NCBI GenBank assembly: GCA_030068145.1
Contig: JAPJBO010000063.1
Coordinates: forward strand, 310,001-374,000
Source of the DNA: Diplonema papillatum
Taxonomy: Eukaryota > Euglenozoa > Diplonemea > Diplonemida > Diplonemidae
Direction: 5' to 3'
DNA length: 64,000 bases
Shown one piece after another: positions 23,144-52,527 of this stretch. The position numbers and the translations under genes are program-made. A model generated the notes under the pieces. That model worked only from the letters and a program-made list of their open reading frames with translations, did no database searches and was not told the origin of the DNA. Each line of letters starts with the position of its first letter. Positions within the stretch are counted from its first letter, which is position 1.

Positions 23144-24766
23144 ATGATGAGACTTGCAACCTTAGCCTCGCTGGCCGTTTCGGCCAGTGCCTTCGGCTTT
23201 GTTACGGTATGCATTCCCACCGCGTTGTGATGCAGATATGTGTTCTGCCTTTTGCTACCATTATCCATCCGCACAGTCGTCCCTACGGTGTGTAACTCAG
23301 CCATCAGCGTGCGAAGCCACCCGTTACCCGTCCTTATTTCTTTGTATACGCACCTGCTTTGTAGGTAATGATTGAGGAGACTGCCAGTTGCGATAGATCA
23401 AAGGAGGTAAATGGGCTGTAGCCCACACGAAACACAGGTAAATCTGGGTTTAGTGGCGGGCGTAAGCGTTCAACAAAAAGACCCACTTTGTAGTTGTATT
23501 GTTTCTCCCTCTAGCCTCCTTCGAAATGAGCACAAGGCAGTCCCTCGAGTATTTTTAGGAGTCCCGAACTTCTCTGGTGGTTTTCCCCCACACCTTTGCT
23601 GTAAACCTTGTCCTTTACACCTTAGCGTCGGACTACGGGTCGACCTGTGGCAGATTTTCCATCTTCTTCGATTTGTTGTGACTGGGAATGGTGCACGAGT
23701 GTACATTCCCTTGTCCCCTTGCGCCAGACTATGGATTTGACTTTCCCGGTTAGGTAAGCCTTGCTTTTAGCGTACATCAGATTTTGGCAGGTTCTTCACT
23801 GCCCTCTCTAGCAAAAGACGCACCCACGCACAGATTGGCGACTGGGGCGGCGCTGCTATTGGTAAAGACTTCGAGATGAGAGAGCAGATTATCGGCGCCG
23901 CAATGGCGAAGACGGCCGCGGAGCTGAATGCGCCGTTTGTAATCAACCCCGGCGACAACTTCTACTGGTGCGGCGTCCAATCGGCGACCGATGCCCAGTT
24001 TGACACGGACTTCGAAAAGGTTTTCACTCAAGACTCGCTCATGGTCCCTTGGATCAGCGCCTTGGGCAACCACGACTACGGCTACAACGTCACCGCACAA
24101 ACCCTGTACAGGTCCCCGAATAACAACAGGTGGCACATGCCGTCACGGTACTTCTCGTACAAACAAAAGATGAGCGCCACCCAGAACATGACTGTCATCG
24201 TCATCGACACCAGCCCGTGCGTCAGTGCTTACCGATCGAGTGACCCTAGTGGCTGGGACCCCTGCAGTCCCAAGTTTAACGACTGCCCGAACTGCAAGTT
24301 CCACGAGAACGTCGTGGCGCAGGACTGTAATACACAGTACGTGTGGTTGGTGAATCAACTCGCCATCACCCCGAAGGAGGACTGGCTGGTTATCGTCGGA
24401 CACCATCCGGCTCACGAGATTGACGTGGCGGACTTCGTAGGGGCGATTGAACAACATGGATTCGACTTGTACATCAACGGCCACACGCACGAGCTGAACA
24501 GCTACACCGTCGATAATGCGGGTACGTACATCACCTCTGGCGCTGGTTGCATGGTGGCCATCCCGAACAAAACCCACGAGCTCACTTCCCCTATTACCGC
24601 CAATCACTCTCACGAATACACGTGGTATTCCACAACTGCCGGATACACCAGCCACACGTGGAACGACGCCCTCACAGAGGTCACCACACGGTATCTCGCG
24701 TACAATGGTACCACTATTCGCGAGTTCACAACCAAGAAGTTCGGAAGCACTGCGCGCAAGTCCTAA
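23144..24766 (+). CDS. Secreted purple acid phosphatase-like metallophosphoesterase
   Basis: Proposed exons 23144-23206 and 23834-24766 (331 residues). Exon 1 encodes a hydrophobic leader (MMRLATLASLAVSASAFG), an apparent signal peptide. Donor GTATGC at 23207, acceptor CGCACAG ending 23833, phase 0, so the strand reads FGFVT-IGDWGG. All calcineurin-type metallophosphoesterase motifs are present: GDWGG (23-27), GDNFYWCG (61-68), GNHDY (99-103), GHHP (210-213) and GHTH (237-240), with a Tyr after the second Asp as in purple acid phosphatases; the single-domain length resembles the mammalian tartrate-resistant type. Two Cys pairs near residues 140-160 and several N-x-S/T sites suit secretion. 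It would hydrolyse phosphate monoesters outside the cell or in vacuoles. The intron contains repeat B copy 3. An extra small exon is possible but not needed. Confidence 0.88.
23345..23565 (-). repeat. Dispersed repeat B, copy 3 (inside intron)
   Basis: Reverse complement of the 7528/13075 copies, from 'gcacctgctttgtaggtaat' to 'ggcagtccctcgagtatttt', wholly within the phosphatase intron (23207-23833). Confidence 0.85.
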
Positions 24767-25937
24767 GCCCTCCTCCATCCTTCAAGCCTAGCGCACTTTA
24801 GTTGCCTGCCCAAACTGTGCCAACATACGTTCTTCCAATCCATATGAACGAATTCTGTGACTGAGCATCGTTCCGCGCATTCGCCCAATGAGCAATGTAT
24901 GAACGGTGGCGTGAATATGGAATAGTACCACAAACAAAGCCTTCCCCCCCTTTTTTTTTGCAGCTTACCTCAGGGAAGACTGTCTCTGTCGGAATGTGGT
25001 GGCCGGACGCGGGAAGGGGCGTGTTGCCTGAAAACTGAAACCGTGGGCTTCTCGAAATAATCCACAGGAAAAGGGGTCGCACCCCCCTTCTCTCGTCGGC
25101 TCGTGCTGTGGGACGTTTTTAACAAGAGGTTGGAGCCAGGTGTTTGAACCTCTTGCTTTCGCACCTTGTTCCAGGATTCAGCACCCTTACTTTTTATTTT
25201 GAAGAAGGTACTAACCTGAGTGCACATACGGGGGGTCTTCCTTCTTTTGTCTAGCTCAACCGTTTTACCTTGGCAACGGTCTGCATTGGCCACTTGGCAG
25301 GCAGTTCCAGGGGGGATGGCCGGCTTAGTATACCGCTGTTCTGACTACTCCGCGCTGATGAGGTCTGTCGTATGCGTGTCCGTGGTCGTGGTCAATAGAC
25401 CGATCCACGGAGCCGTTGGGTCACGGTGCTAAGCGCGTTGTTGCGCCAGTACCCTCACTTCGGCCCGTCCCTGAGTGTCCTCGGAATCGCTCGCACTGAG
25501 AGCGTTGAAACGTCGGTAAAGGATTGCTTTGTCACAAACCTCTGAGGTTGCGCTTTGAGCCCTTGCCCCCGAAAGTTCTTCCACTGCGATGCAATCTCCC
25601 TTGAAAGAAGTTTCGAAAGCCGACGAGCAGTTGCATTGTACCAGTGTCACGGTGCGACAGTTACAAGCAAAACAAGAGTAGTTCGTGCGTTTCGACGAAA
25701 CAGAAACATTGCGCCTTTTGCAGTCACAGCTCCTGCTGGTCGAATGCAGGCATCTGTGCTCTGCCGCCACAAGAGACAGCAAATTCAGCTAGCCCGTTGG
25801 CATGGGGCATACCCGAGGCTCAGGTACCGTGTGGTGACAGGAAGTTTATGTGTGGTGTGAGCGGACTCGAGGCTCCTTCATCCTCGGCCATCCCAGTTAT
25901 GTGAGTGTTTCTGCTTCACATTCCTTTGTTTTTTTGT
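24767..25937. other. Intergenic, nothing recognised
   Basis: No supported gene. A T run precedes 'gcag' at ~24950-24963 but no coding exon follows. Confidence 0.4.
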
Positions 25938-26012
25938 ATAAGCACCTGCTTTGAAGGAAGTACTTGAGGAGACTGCCAGTTGCGAAATCTCAACGGAGGT
26001 AAATGTCCCGGC
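25938..26012 (-). repeat. Dispersed repeat B, partial copy 4
   Basis: 'tgtataagcacctgcttt', 'gaggagactgccagttgcga', 'ggaggtaaatg': the terminal ~75 bp of the family only. Confidence 0.75.
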
Positions 26013-26451
26013 AGTCGCCTGCAGGCAAAGGCGCATGTCTTGCGAAAAAGTTGATCCAGTGGCGTATTTGCGACAGCCCGTGTACATACACCGAGTCTCG
26101 ATCGGGAACGCTAGAACGCGATTACCCCAACAGTTCTGCTCGTTATTTGCGGCATTGCAATCCCGCGGCCGATGCGCCGTGCTTTCACGCCATAGGATGG
26201 GTACTGGCGATAGAGTCAACCTCATCGGGCTTCGAGCACTTGTGCATCGATGGTGTAGGCCTGGCAGTGCCGAGTATGTGTCGACACGGCTTGAGTATTG
26301 TCATCAACCATCAGGATAACATTTGCGAAGCAAGAGCTTGACCACTGGTTGCATCGACACGCAGACGCGACGATGCGACAACAAAGAAACGACACGCTTC
26401 CGGCAGGAACCGCCGCCTAAGCCCCGCCAAAAAAAAAAACACATACAAAAA

Positions 26452-26470
26452 GCGAACTTTAACTCTAAAA
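26452..26470 (+). repeat. Short shared motif upstream of the GH127 gene
   Basis: gcgaactttaactctaaaa also occurs at 30936-30954. A weaker version (gcgaacatagttctaaaa) lies at ~49901 at the end of a repeat A relic. Possibly the 3' end of a repeat family rather than a regulatory site. Confidence 0.4.
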
Positions 26471-26509
26471 CAAAAAAAAAAAAAACAAGAAACCCCACAA
26501 AAGGGAACA

Positions 26510-28792
26510 ATGAGAGCCGTCCTCTGCTGCGGCGCACTTTTAGCGCTCGCGTGCAGCGCGGAGGCGGGGCTGACGGCGCGCGCTGCGCAGCCGTTGCCGA
26601 CGGGAAGCGTGACGCCGCAAGGGTGGCTGCTCCGGCAGTTGGTCCTGCAGGGGGAAGGGCTGAGCGGGCACTTGTCGTTGTTCTGGAACGACATCATGAA
26701 CTCGACGTGGATCGGCGGCGGCGGCGACGGAGGGCTCCACGAGCGGACACCGTACTGGCTCAATGGGGTCGTGCCCTTGTCGTTCCTGTTGAAGAACGCG
26801 GGCGTCGATCTCCTGCCAGGGGTGACGGAGACAGGGCTGTACAAGTCAACGTGGGGACTCGATGCGCACAACTACTGCATCGCAAACACATCTGTCGACG
26901 GCGCTGTAGCCACGCCGCTCGAAGTTGCTGGCGGCGTGGGCACTTCGAAAGACTGCTGGCAGCTCTGCCTCCAGCACGGGAAAAAGTGTGCCAACTACGT
27001 GCACTCCACCAGCTCGAAAGAGTGCAAGTTGTACGCAACTGCGGAGCCGACGATGTCCGCGGGTGAAGGCGAGTGCTTCGGGATGATGGGCGTCCCCCCC
27101 GTCAACATGACCGAGCAGGTTGAGAAGTACATCTCGTACATCCTTGATCACCAGAACGAGTCCACAGGGTGGCTGGGCCCTGACGATAACCCAAACGGCC
27201 ACGATCAGTACTGGGGGCCGATGAACGTGTTGCAGGCACTGTACCAGTACGCAGAAGGTATGGACGACGGGCAGCACACTTCTGTCGCGTGGATGAAGGC
27301 GACGCAGGCCATGTTGAAGCACCTCATGGCGGTGTACAAAAGAGCGATCACGAACCGAGTCAACCTCAACGGCTGGTCCCAGTGGAGGTGGGAAGACATG
27401 GCATTGTCGGCGCAGTGGCTGCTGGAGAACGCGCCGCAGGGTTACGAGAAGAACTTGACCGTCCTCATGGTGTCCCTCCACGAGCAGGGCTCGGCGTGGG
27501 AGCAGTGGTTCGAAAATTTCACGGGCAACGCTGGCGGGCACAACGTCAACAACGCGCAGGCGTTCAAAACCGCCGCTGTCATCTACAGACAGGAGCCAAA
27601 CTACACATTCAACGGCTACAACTGCTCGCAGCTCTCATCCCGGAGAATGCAGCATATGGACGAGCATTATGGTCTTCCCACGGGCATGTTCAACGGCGAC
27701 GAGATTTTGCCGACACCCCCCACTCGAAACCCATCCCGTGGCATTGAACTGTGTGGGGTCGTGGAAGCCATGTTCTCGTACTCATACATGTACTCAGTAT
27801 TTGGCAACTTGGCCTTTGCAGACCGTACGGAGCTCATAGCGTACAACGCTTTACCTGCAACGTGGGCGTCGCCGACAGGTGGAGACATGTGGGCACACCA
27901 GTACTTGCAGGCCGTCAACGAGATCAACGCCATCTACGCTGAGGAGCACGTCTGGGGCACCGACGGCCCGTACTCCGAGCAGTACGGGCTGCAGCCGAAT
28001 TACGGGTGCTGCACCGCCAACTTCAACCAGGGCTGGCCCAAGTTCGCGCACCACCTGTTCTTCACGGGCAACGACGGCTCGCTGATCGTCGGGATGTACG
28101 CCCCGGCGGTCGGTGCGTTCCCGGGAGGGCACAAAATCAACGTCACGACGGATTACCCGTTCGGCGACGCGGTGACCGTGCTCGTCACCCTCAATTCGTC
28201 GAGTGCGTCGGCCGTGGTGAAGCTGCGGGTTCCGGGTTGGGCGGTCGAAGCGACGGTGGACGGGCGGCGCGTCGCCAACGGGACGTACTTCGAGGCGACC
28301 GTGACCGGGGCGCAAACCTTCGTGATCCAGCTGAACCCGAAGATCACGGTGCAGGTGTGGGACAAGGGCGCCGTCTCCGTCCACCGCGGCGCGATCATGT
28401 ATTCCCTCCCGATCATGCCGAACTACACAATCTCCGGGCACCACTACGGAACGATGACGCAGAGCAACGACTACTTCATCAACCCGACGTCCATGTGGCG
28501 GTACGCGGTCGACCTCAACGCGAGCGACCCGAGCTCCTCGTTCACGTTCAGCCGCAACGGCGCGTCCCTCGAGGCTCCGTTCAACCACAGCGACTGGGCG
28601 AACACCATCACGGGGACCTTCCGAATGCTCCCGTCGTGGACGATCGTGAACAACTCCGCCGACGAGCCGCCGCAGTCCCCTGTGTGCACCACCACCCCAT
28701 GCGGGGCCCCTGTGCAGCTCACCCTGGCCCCCCACGGCGGAACAGAGCTGCGCATCGGCGAGTTCCCCGTCTCTGGCTTGTCCCCCCCGTAG
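26510..28792 (+). CDS. Secreted GH127 family glycosidase (beta-L-arabinofuranosidase-like) with Cys-rich insertion
   Basis: Single exon, 760 residues, with an N-terminal signal peptide (MRAVLCCGALLALACSAEAG). The body matches glycoside hydrolase family 127 (DUF1680): an alpha/alpha barrel, then beta domains. The family's Zn-thiolate site appears complete: E413-L-C415 and C500-C501 in NYGCCTANFNQGWPKF, with E398 suitably placed as acid/base, by analogy to Glu322, Glu338, Cys340, Cys417 and Cys418 of Bifidobacterium HypBA1. Residues ~117-192 form an insertion with at least five Cys (DCWQLCLQHGKKCANY, KECKLY, GECFG) resembling a PAN/Apple module, uncommon inside this barrel. There are many N-x-S/T sequons. 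Likely acts on secreted or dietary arabinosides, but the exact substrate cannot be read from sequence. Start ATG lies in 'gggaacaATGAG', after A-rich leader sequence. Confidence 0.92.
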   Translation: MRAVLCCGALLALACSAEAGLTARAAQPLPTGSVTPQGWLLRQLVLQGEGLSGHLSLFWNDIMNSTWIGGGGDGGLHERTPYWLNGVVPLSFLLKNAGVDLLPGVTETGLYKSTWGLDAHNYCIANTSVDGAVATPLEVAGGVGTSKDCWQLCLQHGKKCANYVHSTSSKECKLYATAEPTMSAGEGECFGMMGVPPVNMTEQVEKYISYILDHQNESTGWLGPDDNPNGHDQYWGPMNVLQALYQYAEGMDDGQHTSVAWMKATQAMLKHLMAVYKRAITNRVNLNGWSQWRWEDMALSAQWLLENAPQGYEKNLTVLMVSLHEQGSAWEQWFENFTGNAGGHNVNNAQAFKTAAVIYRQEPNYTFNGYNCSQLSSRRMQHMDEHYGLPTGMFNGDEILPTPPTRNPSRGIELCGVVEAMFSYSYMYSVFGNLAFADRTELIAYNALPATWASPTGGDMWAHQYLQAVNEINAIYAEEHVWGTDGPYSEQYGLQPNYGCCTANFNQGWPKFAHHLFFTGNDGSLIVGMYAPAVGAFPGGHKINVTTDYPFGDAVTVLVTLNSSSASAVVKLRVPGWAVEATVDGRRVANGTYFEATVTGAQTFVIQLNPKITVQVWDKGAVSVHRGAIMYSLPIMPNYTISGHHYGTMTQSNDYFINPTSMWRYAVDLNASDPSSSFTFSRNGASLEAPFNHSDWANTITGTFRMLPSWTIVNNSADEPPQSPVCTTTPCGAPVQLTLAPHGGTELRIGEFPVSGLSPP

Positions 28793-28835
28793 GATCCCCG
28801 ACCCTATCCAATTTTCTTCGTCTCTCCTTCTATTT

Positions 28836-28876
28836 GTCGTCTTCTTCGAAGAAGACGACTTGATGCGAAGCATCAA
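28836..28876. repeat. Two adjacent palindromes after the GH127 stop
   Basis: 28836-28859 is a perfect 24-base palindrome (gtcgtcttcttc / gaagaagacgac). It is followed directly by a 7-bp-stem hairpin, ttgatgc-gaa-gcatcaa, at 28860-28876. They lie ~45 bp after the stop codon and overlap repeat D. Confidence 0.8.
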
Positions 28877-28905
28877 ACATGCATGAGAGGCAACGCGATG
28901 CAGCA
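28846..28905 (+). repeat. Dispersed repeat D, partial copy 2
   Basis: 'cttcgaagaaga...gcatcaaacatgcatgagag' matches 58826-58928 with an internal gap. Confidence 0.6.
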
Positions 28906-29146
28906 GTGAACTAGTGAAAGACCCCTTTGGACTAAGTGCGCGAGGTAATTTTACAAGGTGCGCGCCGTACAAGGCTTGTGCTATTGACAGCGTGATGACG
29001 AACTCGCCTGCCGATCTTTGCCTTGAGTGGAGACGCCTCACTCAGCTCATCTTTCTCTCAGGTTCACCCCAAAACGCCGGCATTAGTTAGTGTTTACTTG
29101 CGGTACTTGTGAACGAATTTCACGAGTGACTTTTCACTAGTGGGAG

Positions 29147-29393
29147 GCCTTTACTGCTGCACCCTGTTGATTTCCCCCCGTTCCCCCGCGAGGTAGCTGT
29201 CTGTCTAACATTGAACATACGTTTTCTCCCCCCGTCCGTTTTTCGCCAGCATGCCACAACTCTTTTAACGCCTTTACTGCTGCACCGTGTTGATTTCCCC
29301 CCGTTCCCCCGCGAGGTAGCTGTCTGTCTATCATTGAACATATACTTTCTCCCCCCGTCCGTTTTTCGCCCAGCATGCCACAACTCTTTTAAG
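29147..29393 (+). repeat. Tandem duplication, ~123-bp unit
   Basis: 'cctttactgctgcaccctgt...ctcttttaa' is repeated almost exactly at 29270-29393; both units carry 'gaggtagctgtctgtcta' and 'ccccccgtccgtttttcgcc'. Confidence 0.9.
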
Positions 29394-29897
29394 GCAATGG
29401 TTCGCATCTCAACCAATAGTTGCTTTTCGAAGTATGGAATGAGCCACTTCACCCCCTGCCCAATCGAACGTTGTCAGGCCTGTAGCGGCTCGGGTTAGGA
29501 TGCAAATTATCTGCATCGAGTTTTGTAGAGCGTAATCGTTTGAGATCTGTGGCGATAATCTGCATCGAGTCCGCCGCGTGATCGAGCTCAGGTCACTTTC
29601 AGGGGGGTAGGTGAATTGACTCATGGAAACAAACGTAGCCATTTTCTTCTTTTTTCAATGCGACACGGAACGAAGTGCTGCTTAGCAGCCAATCGCCTGT
29701 GACGGCAGTGCACACCCAAGCAGGGCTGCATCCTCGTGTTGTAGCCGTAGGCTTCGTGGGCTCATCACTATAGGCACAAACCTTTCGCGACCGTGATTGG
29801 ACAGTCGGGATGGGGGCGGGTCTCCATGAAGAAGAGAAAAGTAAAGCAAGACCTGCCCCCTGCGCCTGCTGTCTCCGGCTGTTTCGGCAGACGACAC

Positions 29898-29960
29898 ATA
29901 CTACTACTAGTCTATCGACACAGATTGTTGCTGCATATCAAGTTCACACTGCTACTACTA
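29898..29960 (+). mobile_element. Short 3'-end fragment of LINE family 2 between (ACT)n runs
   Basis: 'gacacagattgttgctgcat...caagttca' is nearly the same as 47620-47645. Here the ~40-bp fragment has 'tactactact' on its left and 'gctactacta' on its right, whereas the 46867-47670 copy ends in (CTA)n. Confidence 0.65.
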
Positions 29961-31297
29961 ATGGGAAACACACTCGCATTTGCACACCAAATTTATGCAT
30001 CAGCAACTACCTCCCCGGCGCACGTTGCGCCTTGTCAGGGTGCTGCGATCGACAGGAAAACACGGTTGTTCCGTACGGGTGGGCGGAACGATCCCGAGAA
30101 GGAACAAGAAACCTGCATACCGAAAGCCCACAAACCTATCCCGGGCACAAGGTCTTCGCTGTGAAACTGAAACCGACCCCAGAAAGCATGGCCACGCGAC
30201 CAACGAGTTGCGATTGCTCCTCAAGTTCCCCCCTCAAACCCTGCAAGTGGCACGCCGAAGGTGAAGGAAGGAAAGAGGAAGGCCATACACGTAGCATGTG
30301 AGTCTTTGTAGGGGTGTAAACAAAGTAGAAGCAACTTGCTCCAAGGACCGCTGGAACGCTTGTATCCGCAGGATGTACCCTCGGTTCATTGGAAGCTGAG
30401 GTGTCCCATCAAGACGCCGCAAACTGCGCAGCCAAGAAGAGAGCACGCAGCGTCCGGCAATCTCCCTCTAGGCGAACCGCCCGGCCAGAATGCCCCCCTA
30501 TGGACGCCGTCACCCACCGTACCAGGGCCGTGACCTGCGGCTCAGCAGTACGGAAAAGGGGAAAAGAGTCAATTTTGGAACAAAGGCTTGGGCAAAAATC
30601 TCGGGATGCACGAACGCCAGCCTGAGCAAAAGGTTTGTCTAGACTCGCAAAAAAAGGGCAACACCGCGTCACGGGTCAGACCTGACCTGGAGGTACTTTT
30701 TGCATGTGACAATACACTGGAAAGTGTTACGACGGGTTGTAGACCGTCGACGGGAGATGTAGGCAGGATCAGGCGGATTAGGGAGTTTATTGACGCTTTG
30801 GAGACGGTTCAACTTGAACGTCCTCATTCTTCCAAAACCCCAATTATACAACCCGTAACCATAGAGCCCTTTCTTGCTCTAGGAGAACCCATTCGTGAAC
30901 GGTCACACAGAGACCCTAAAATCCCGGAATTTCATGCGAACTTTAACTCTAAAAAAACAAGACTACGCACATCTTCGTCGCTTGGCTTCGGTGCCCTTGG
31001 ATTCTGGAAGAAGAGGGGGTCTTAAAGCAACGATCTTCTTCTACCCTTCGACGACGCGCTGTGCCCGGAACCTCGGCTGAGAGGGTACGTTGGCAAGCCG
31101 GTGCCTTCCAGCCTGGCCGCCTGCGCTCGCAACCTTTCTGACAAACCTGAAGAAGGACGCAAGCAGTTCAGTACAGCCCCTCGTCGTGCACAGGGAACAT
31201 CATTGTGCCGCCGCCCCCACATTTTTTACCTCACCTTTGCGCCGCTTTGAAGAACGAATCCCCGCTCTCGAATGTATCATTGCATTTCTTTTTTGGA
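29961..31297. other. Intergenic, nothing recognised
   Basis: Only the short motif at 30936-30954 (see 26452) is shared with elsewhere. No supported gene. Confidence 0.4.
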
Positions 31298-31540
31298 GAA
31301 GCACCTGCTGTGTAGGAAATACCTGAGGAGACTGCCAGTTGAGAACTCTCAAAGGTATAGTGTGGTACTCATCGGCATGCCGATGACCCCACTATCGCAA
31401 CAATATTCCGAATCTCAAAGGAGGTAAATGTGTTGTGGCCCACACGAAACGCAGGTAAAACTGGGTTTAGTGGCGTAAGCGTTCAACAAAATCGAAATGA
31501 GCACAAGGCAAGTATTTTCGCTCCAACGAACGGACCCGTT
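31298..31540 (-). repeat. Dispersed repeat B, copy 5, with a 57-bp insert
   Basis: Reverse-complement copy of repeat B. Between 'gccagttgaga' and 'ggaggtaaatg' sits an insert (31356-31412) flanked by the 9-bp direct repeat TCTCAAAGG (31347-31355 and 31413-31421). The insert contains the palindrome catcggcatgccgatg, flanked by 'tatagtgtgg' and 'ccccactatc'. Confidence 0.8.
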
Positions 31541-32162
31541 CATTATTAGTAACAAGGACCCTGTGTCTGCGAGGAGAGGGCTCTGCGACGTGCAGATCGC
31601 CGCAAGCGAGCTGATGAGAGGAGAGCAGGTCCTGAAGTTTACATAAGTACAGCGAGCTTGTAAAAAAATCCCCATCCCCTCCCACTACACTACACGAAGC
31701 CAACCCTCACAAGGAAAAAAGTCGACAAACTGCACGCCCATACGGGATCGTCGGAAACACATAATCAGTTACCTTTAGTTGACTCCCCTCTACAATTCTA
31801 CAACAAAACTATGCACTTCTTTCTCGTGTGGCCCTCGCACCTTTTTCTGTCTTCCCCGGTAATGCATTTTGACTTTCTCTCTCATTCCTGTTTCCCGTTT
31901 CGTGCATTTTTTCGTAGTAGCAATGCTTTGGAAACACGAAAGAGAACGCTGGCAGCGTGTTTGGGAGAAGATTAGCCTAACGATCATATTCACTCACTAT
32001 CAATCACGAACAGGCTAATCCTCCCCCGGCACGTACAAACAAATTGCTGACAGCGAAATAGCTAGCGCATAGGTGACAAGGGCAATCCTGTGGCTGGCCA
32101 TCGACGATACAGGGACGCGTGTCTTTTTGCGACGGTCAGAAGCAGCACTTTCAGTAATCTGA
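31541..32162. other. Intergenic, nothing recognised
   Basis: No supported gene or repeat copy. Confidence 0.4.
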
Positions 32163-32255
32163 ACAATCCTGCTGCGCCCTTCAAGGTATTGCGGAGCTTA
32201 CACGAAGTAGGCAGTGTGTTTTGGTGATTTGGTCGGAATTCCAAAGGCGTAAGAA
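32163..32255 (+). repeat. Dispersed repeat A, diverged copy 3
   Basis: 'acaatcctgctgcgcccttc...gtaggcagtgtgttttggtg...ggaattcc' aligns with the family but lacks the 'aggctaaaaag' block. Confidence 0.6.
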
Positions 32256-32497
32256 ATGTCATTCTGTTGGTGTTACCCAAATCAAGAATGCAAAGAACGA
32301 AAAAACCTGTGTGTTCCTGTGGGTGCGGAAAGTTCGACGTGGCCTAAAGCAACAGTGCCTACTTGCCTTTGTCGACGCACGCAGCTGTCCCGAAGTTCGA
32401 TGTTAAGTATCGCCCTGTATTGATCGAATTGCAAGCATTTGGTCCGCATTTAAATCATCCCGCTTCAGGTCACACACTGTTTAATGGGGTCGCCGCC

Positions 32498-51031
<18,534 letters not shown>

Positions 51032-51513
51032 CGGAAGGCCCTTTGGGCGAGGATTGTGCAGGTACGTGCCGGGGATGCCATCCCGGACCTTCGGCTTCTC
51101 CATGTCGTGACCGACATGAAGCCTCGCAAGACGCTGAAAGCCGTTCAAGACGGCACCTGGACGTGCCCGCAGGGACCCGGGTTGCCGGCTACGATATACA
51201 CACGGGTGTCACGTCCTTGGCCGGTGGTGGGGAAAGCGAGGGCGTCGTGCCCGTGTTGTCGCAAAACGACCGAGACGGCGTGGCCGCGGAGGACGGATGC
51301 TGCCGCGCCGCCCCGCAGGGAGGCGCCGTGGTCCTGGGCACGTACCTGCATGGTCTGTTCGACGGGTCGTGCGCGGACGCGTTCTACACACACCTGACGG
51401 GATCGCCGTCGCCGCCTCGCAGCAGCGCCGACGCTTTCGACGCGTTGGCCGATCACTACCTCAAAGCCTTTTCCGCCAAGGGCGAGGACCTGCTGATGGA
51501 GATGGCTCGCTGA
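51032..51513 (+). pseudogene. Decayed tandem copy 1 of the cobQ 3' end
   Basis: Repeats ~50580-51031 (from 'cggaccttcggcttctccat' through the stop) with a 15-base deletion after 'acctggacgtgc' relative to the parent. Lies in tandem directly after the stop. It would start mid-domain and has no start codon of its own. Still contains the GTYLHG codons. Confidence 0.92.
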
Positions 51514-51800
51514 CGGAAGGCCCTTTGGGCGAGGATCGTGCAGGTACGTGCCGGGGATGCCATCCCGGACCTTCGGCTTCTCCTTGTCGTGACCGACATG
51601 AAGCCTCGCAAGACGCTGAAAGCCGTTCGAGATGGCACCTGGACGTGCGACTGTCTTCTGCCTGCAGGGACCCGGGTTGCCGGCTACGAGATACACGGAT
51701 CGCCTTCCCGCCTCGCAGCAGCGCGGACGCTTTCGACGCGTTGGCCGATCACTACCTCAAAGCCTTTTCCGCCAAGGGCTTGATGGAGATGGCTCGCTGA
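51514..51800 (+). pseudogene. Decayed tandem copy 2 of the cobQ 3' end
   Basis: A third, shorter unit with the same entry sequence (gcaggtacgtgccggggatg). A ~200-base block including the GTYLHG region is deleted between 'gagatacac' and 'ggatcgcc'. Ends with the same MEMAR-stop codons. Confidence 0.92.
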
Positions 51801-52527
51801 CGGAAACGCTTGTAGCCAAACACCTAGTCGGGTTCCCCTGGCTATTCTTGACCGGCGGTCGGTAGAGTAAGGGCTATGTGCCCGTTATATCCCACAATAC
51901 CAGCATCGCTGAATGCTCTTGATGACGCGGCAGGCAAAGCAAAGGCGCCGTGCCTGTTTTTCGTTCCGAAAGAAAAAGACCGGGGACGGCTGACTGACGA
52001 CCGCTGTTATCAGCCTCCCTCCACCAGGTCGCTTTGTAGTCGCCTCGGACAGTCAGACCTCGTTTGTGTTCCTTTTCGCGCGATTCAAGATTTGCTGTCT
52101 GCGCCTCCCCCCGCGCGGCGCCCCATCTGCCAGCGCTCTCTCTCATCGACACATCGCACGTGCTTCCGGCTGCCAGCGCGAAAAGGATTCGGAGTTGCTA
52201 CCGTTTGCTACCGTTCTTTCTGATGCACGAAGAAACAAGCAAGAATAGATGGCGACAGCAGTCGGTCGTAGCACTGGCCTCGTGCCAGGTGAATAATACA
52301 GAGTGGCATTTGTAAAAAAAACCGTATTCTACCCAAAGTCCTTTCAGCTGCGGCTGGTAGACTCCTTGGTCCTTCTGGACCACTCCTTCGAATGTGCCCC
52401 CACAGTACGTGAACTCGAGCTCATAAGCGGTGTTTCTTGCCCCGCGCTACGCAGGTATCGAAGCCGAACCGGATACAAGCACCAGGCAGGGGGGCACACA
52501 AAGCAACAAGCGGGTACGGATGCCAGA
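51801..52527. other. Intergenic between cobQ copies and the mucin-like gene
   Basis: No gene seen. The frame upstream of 52528 is open but lacks an ATG in frame. Confidence 0.5.
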
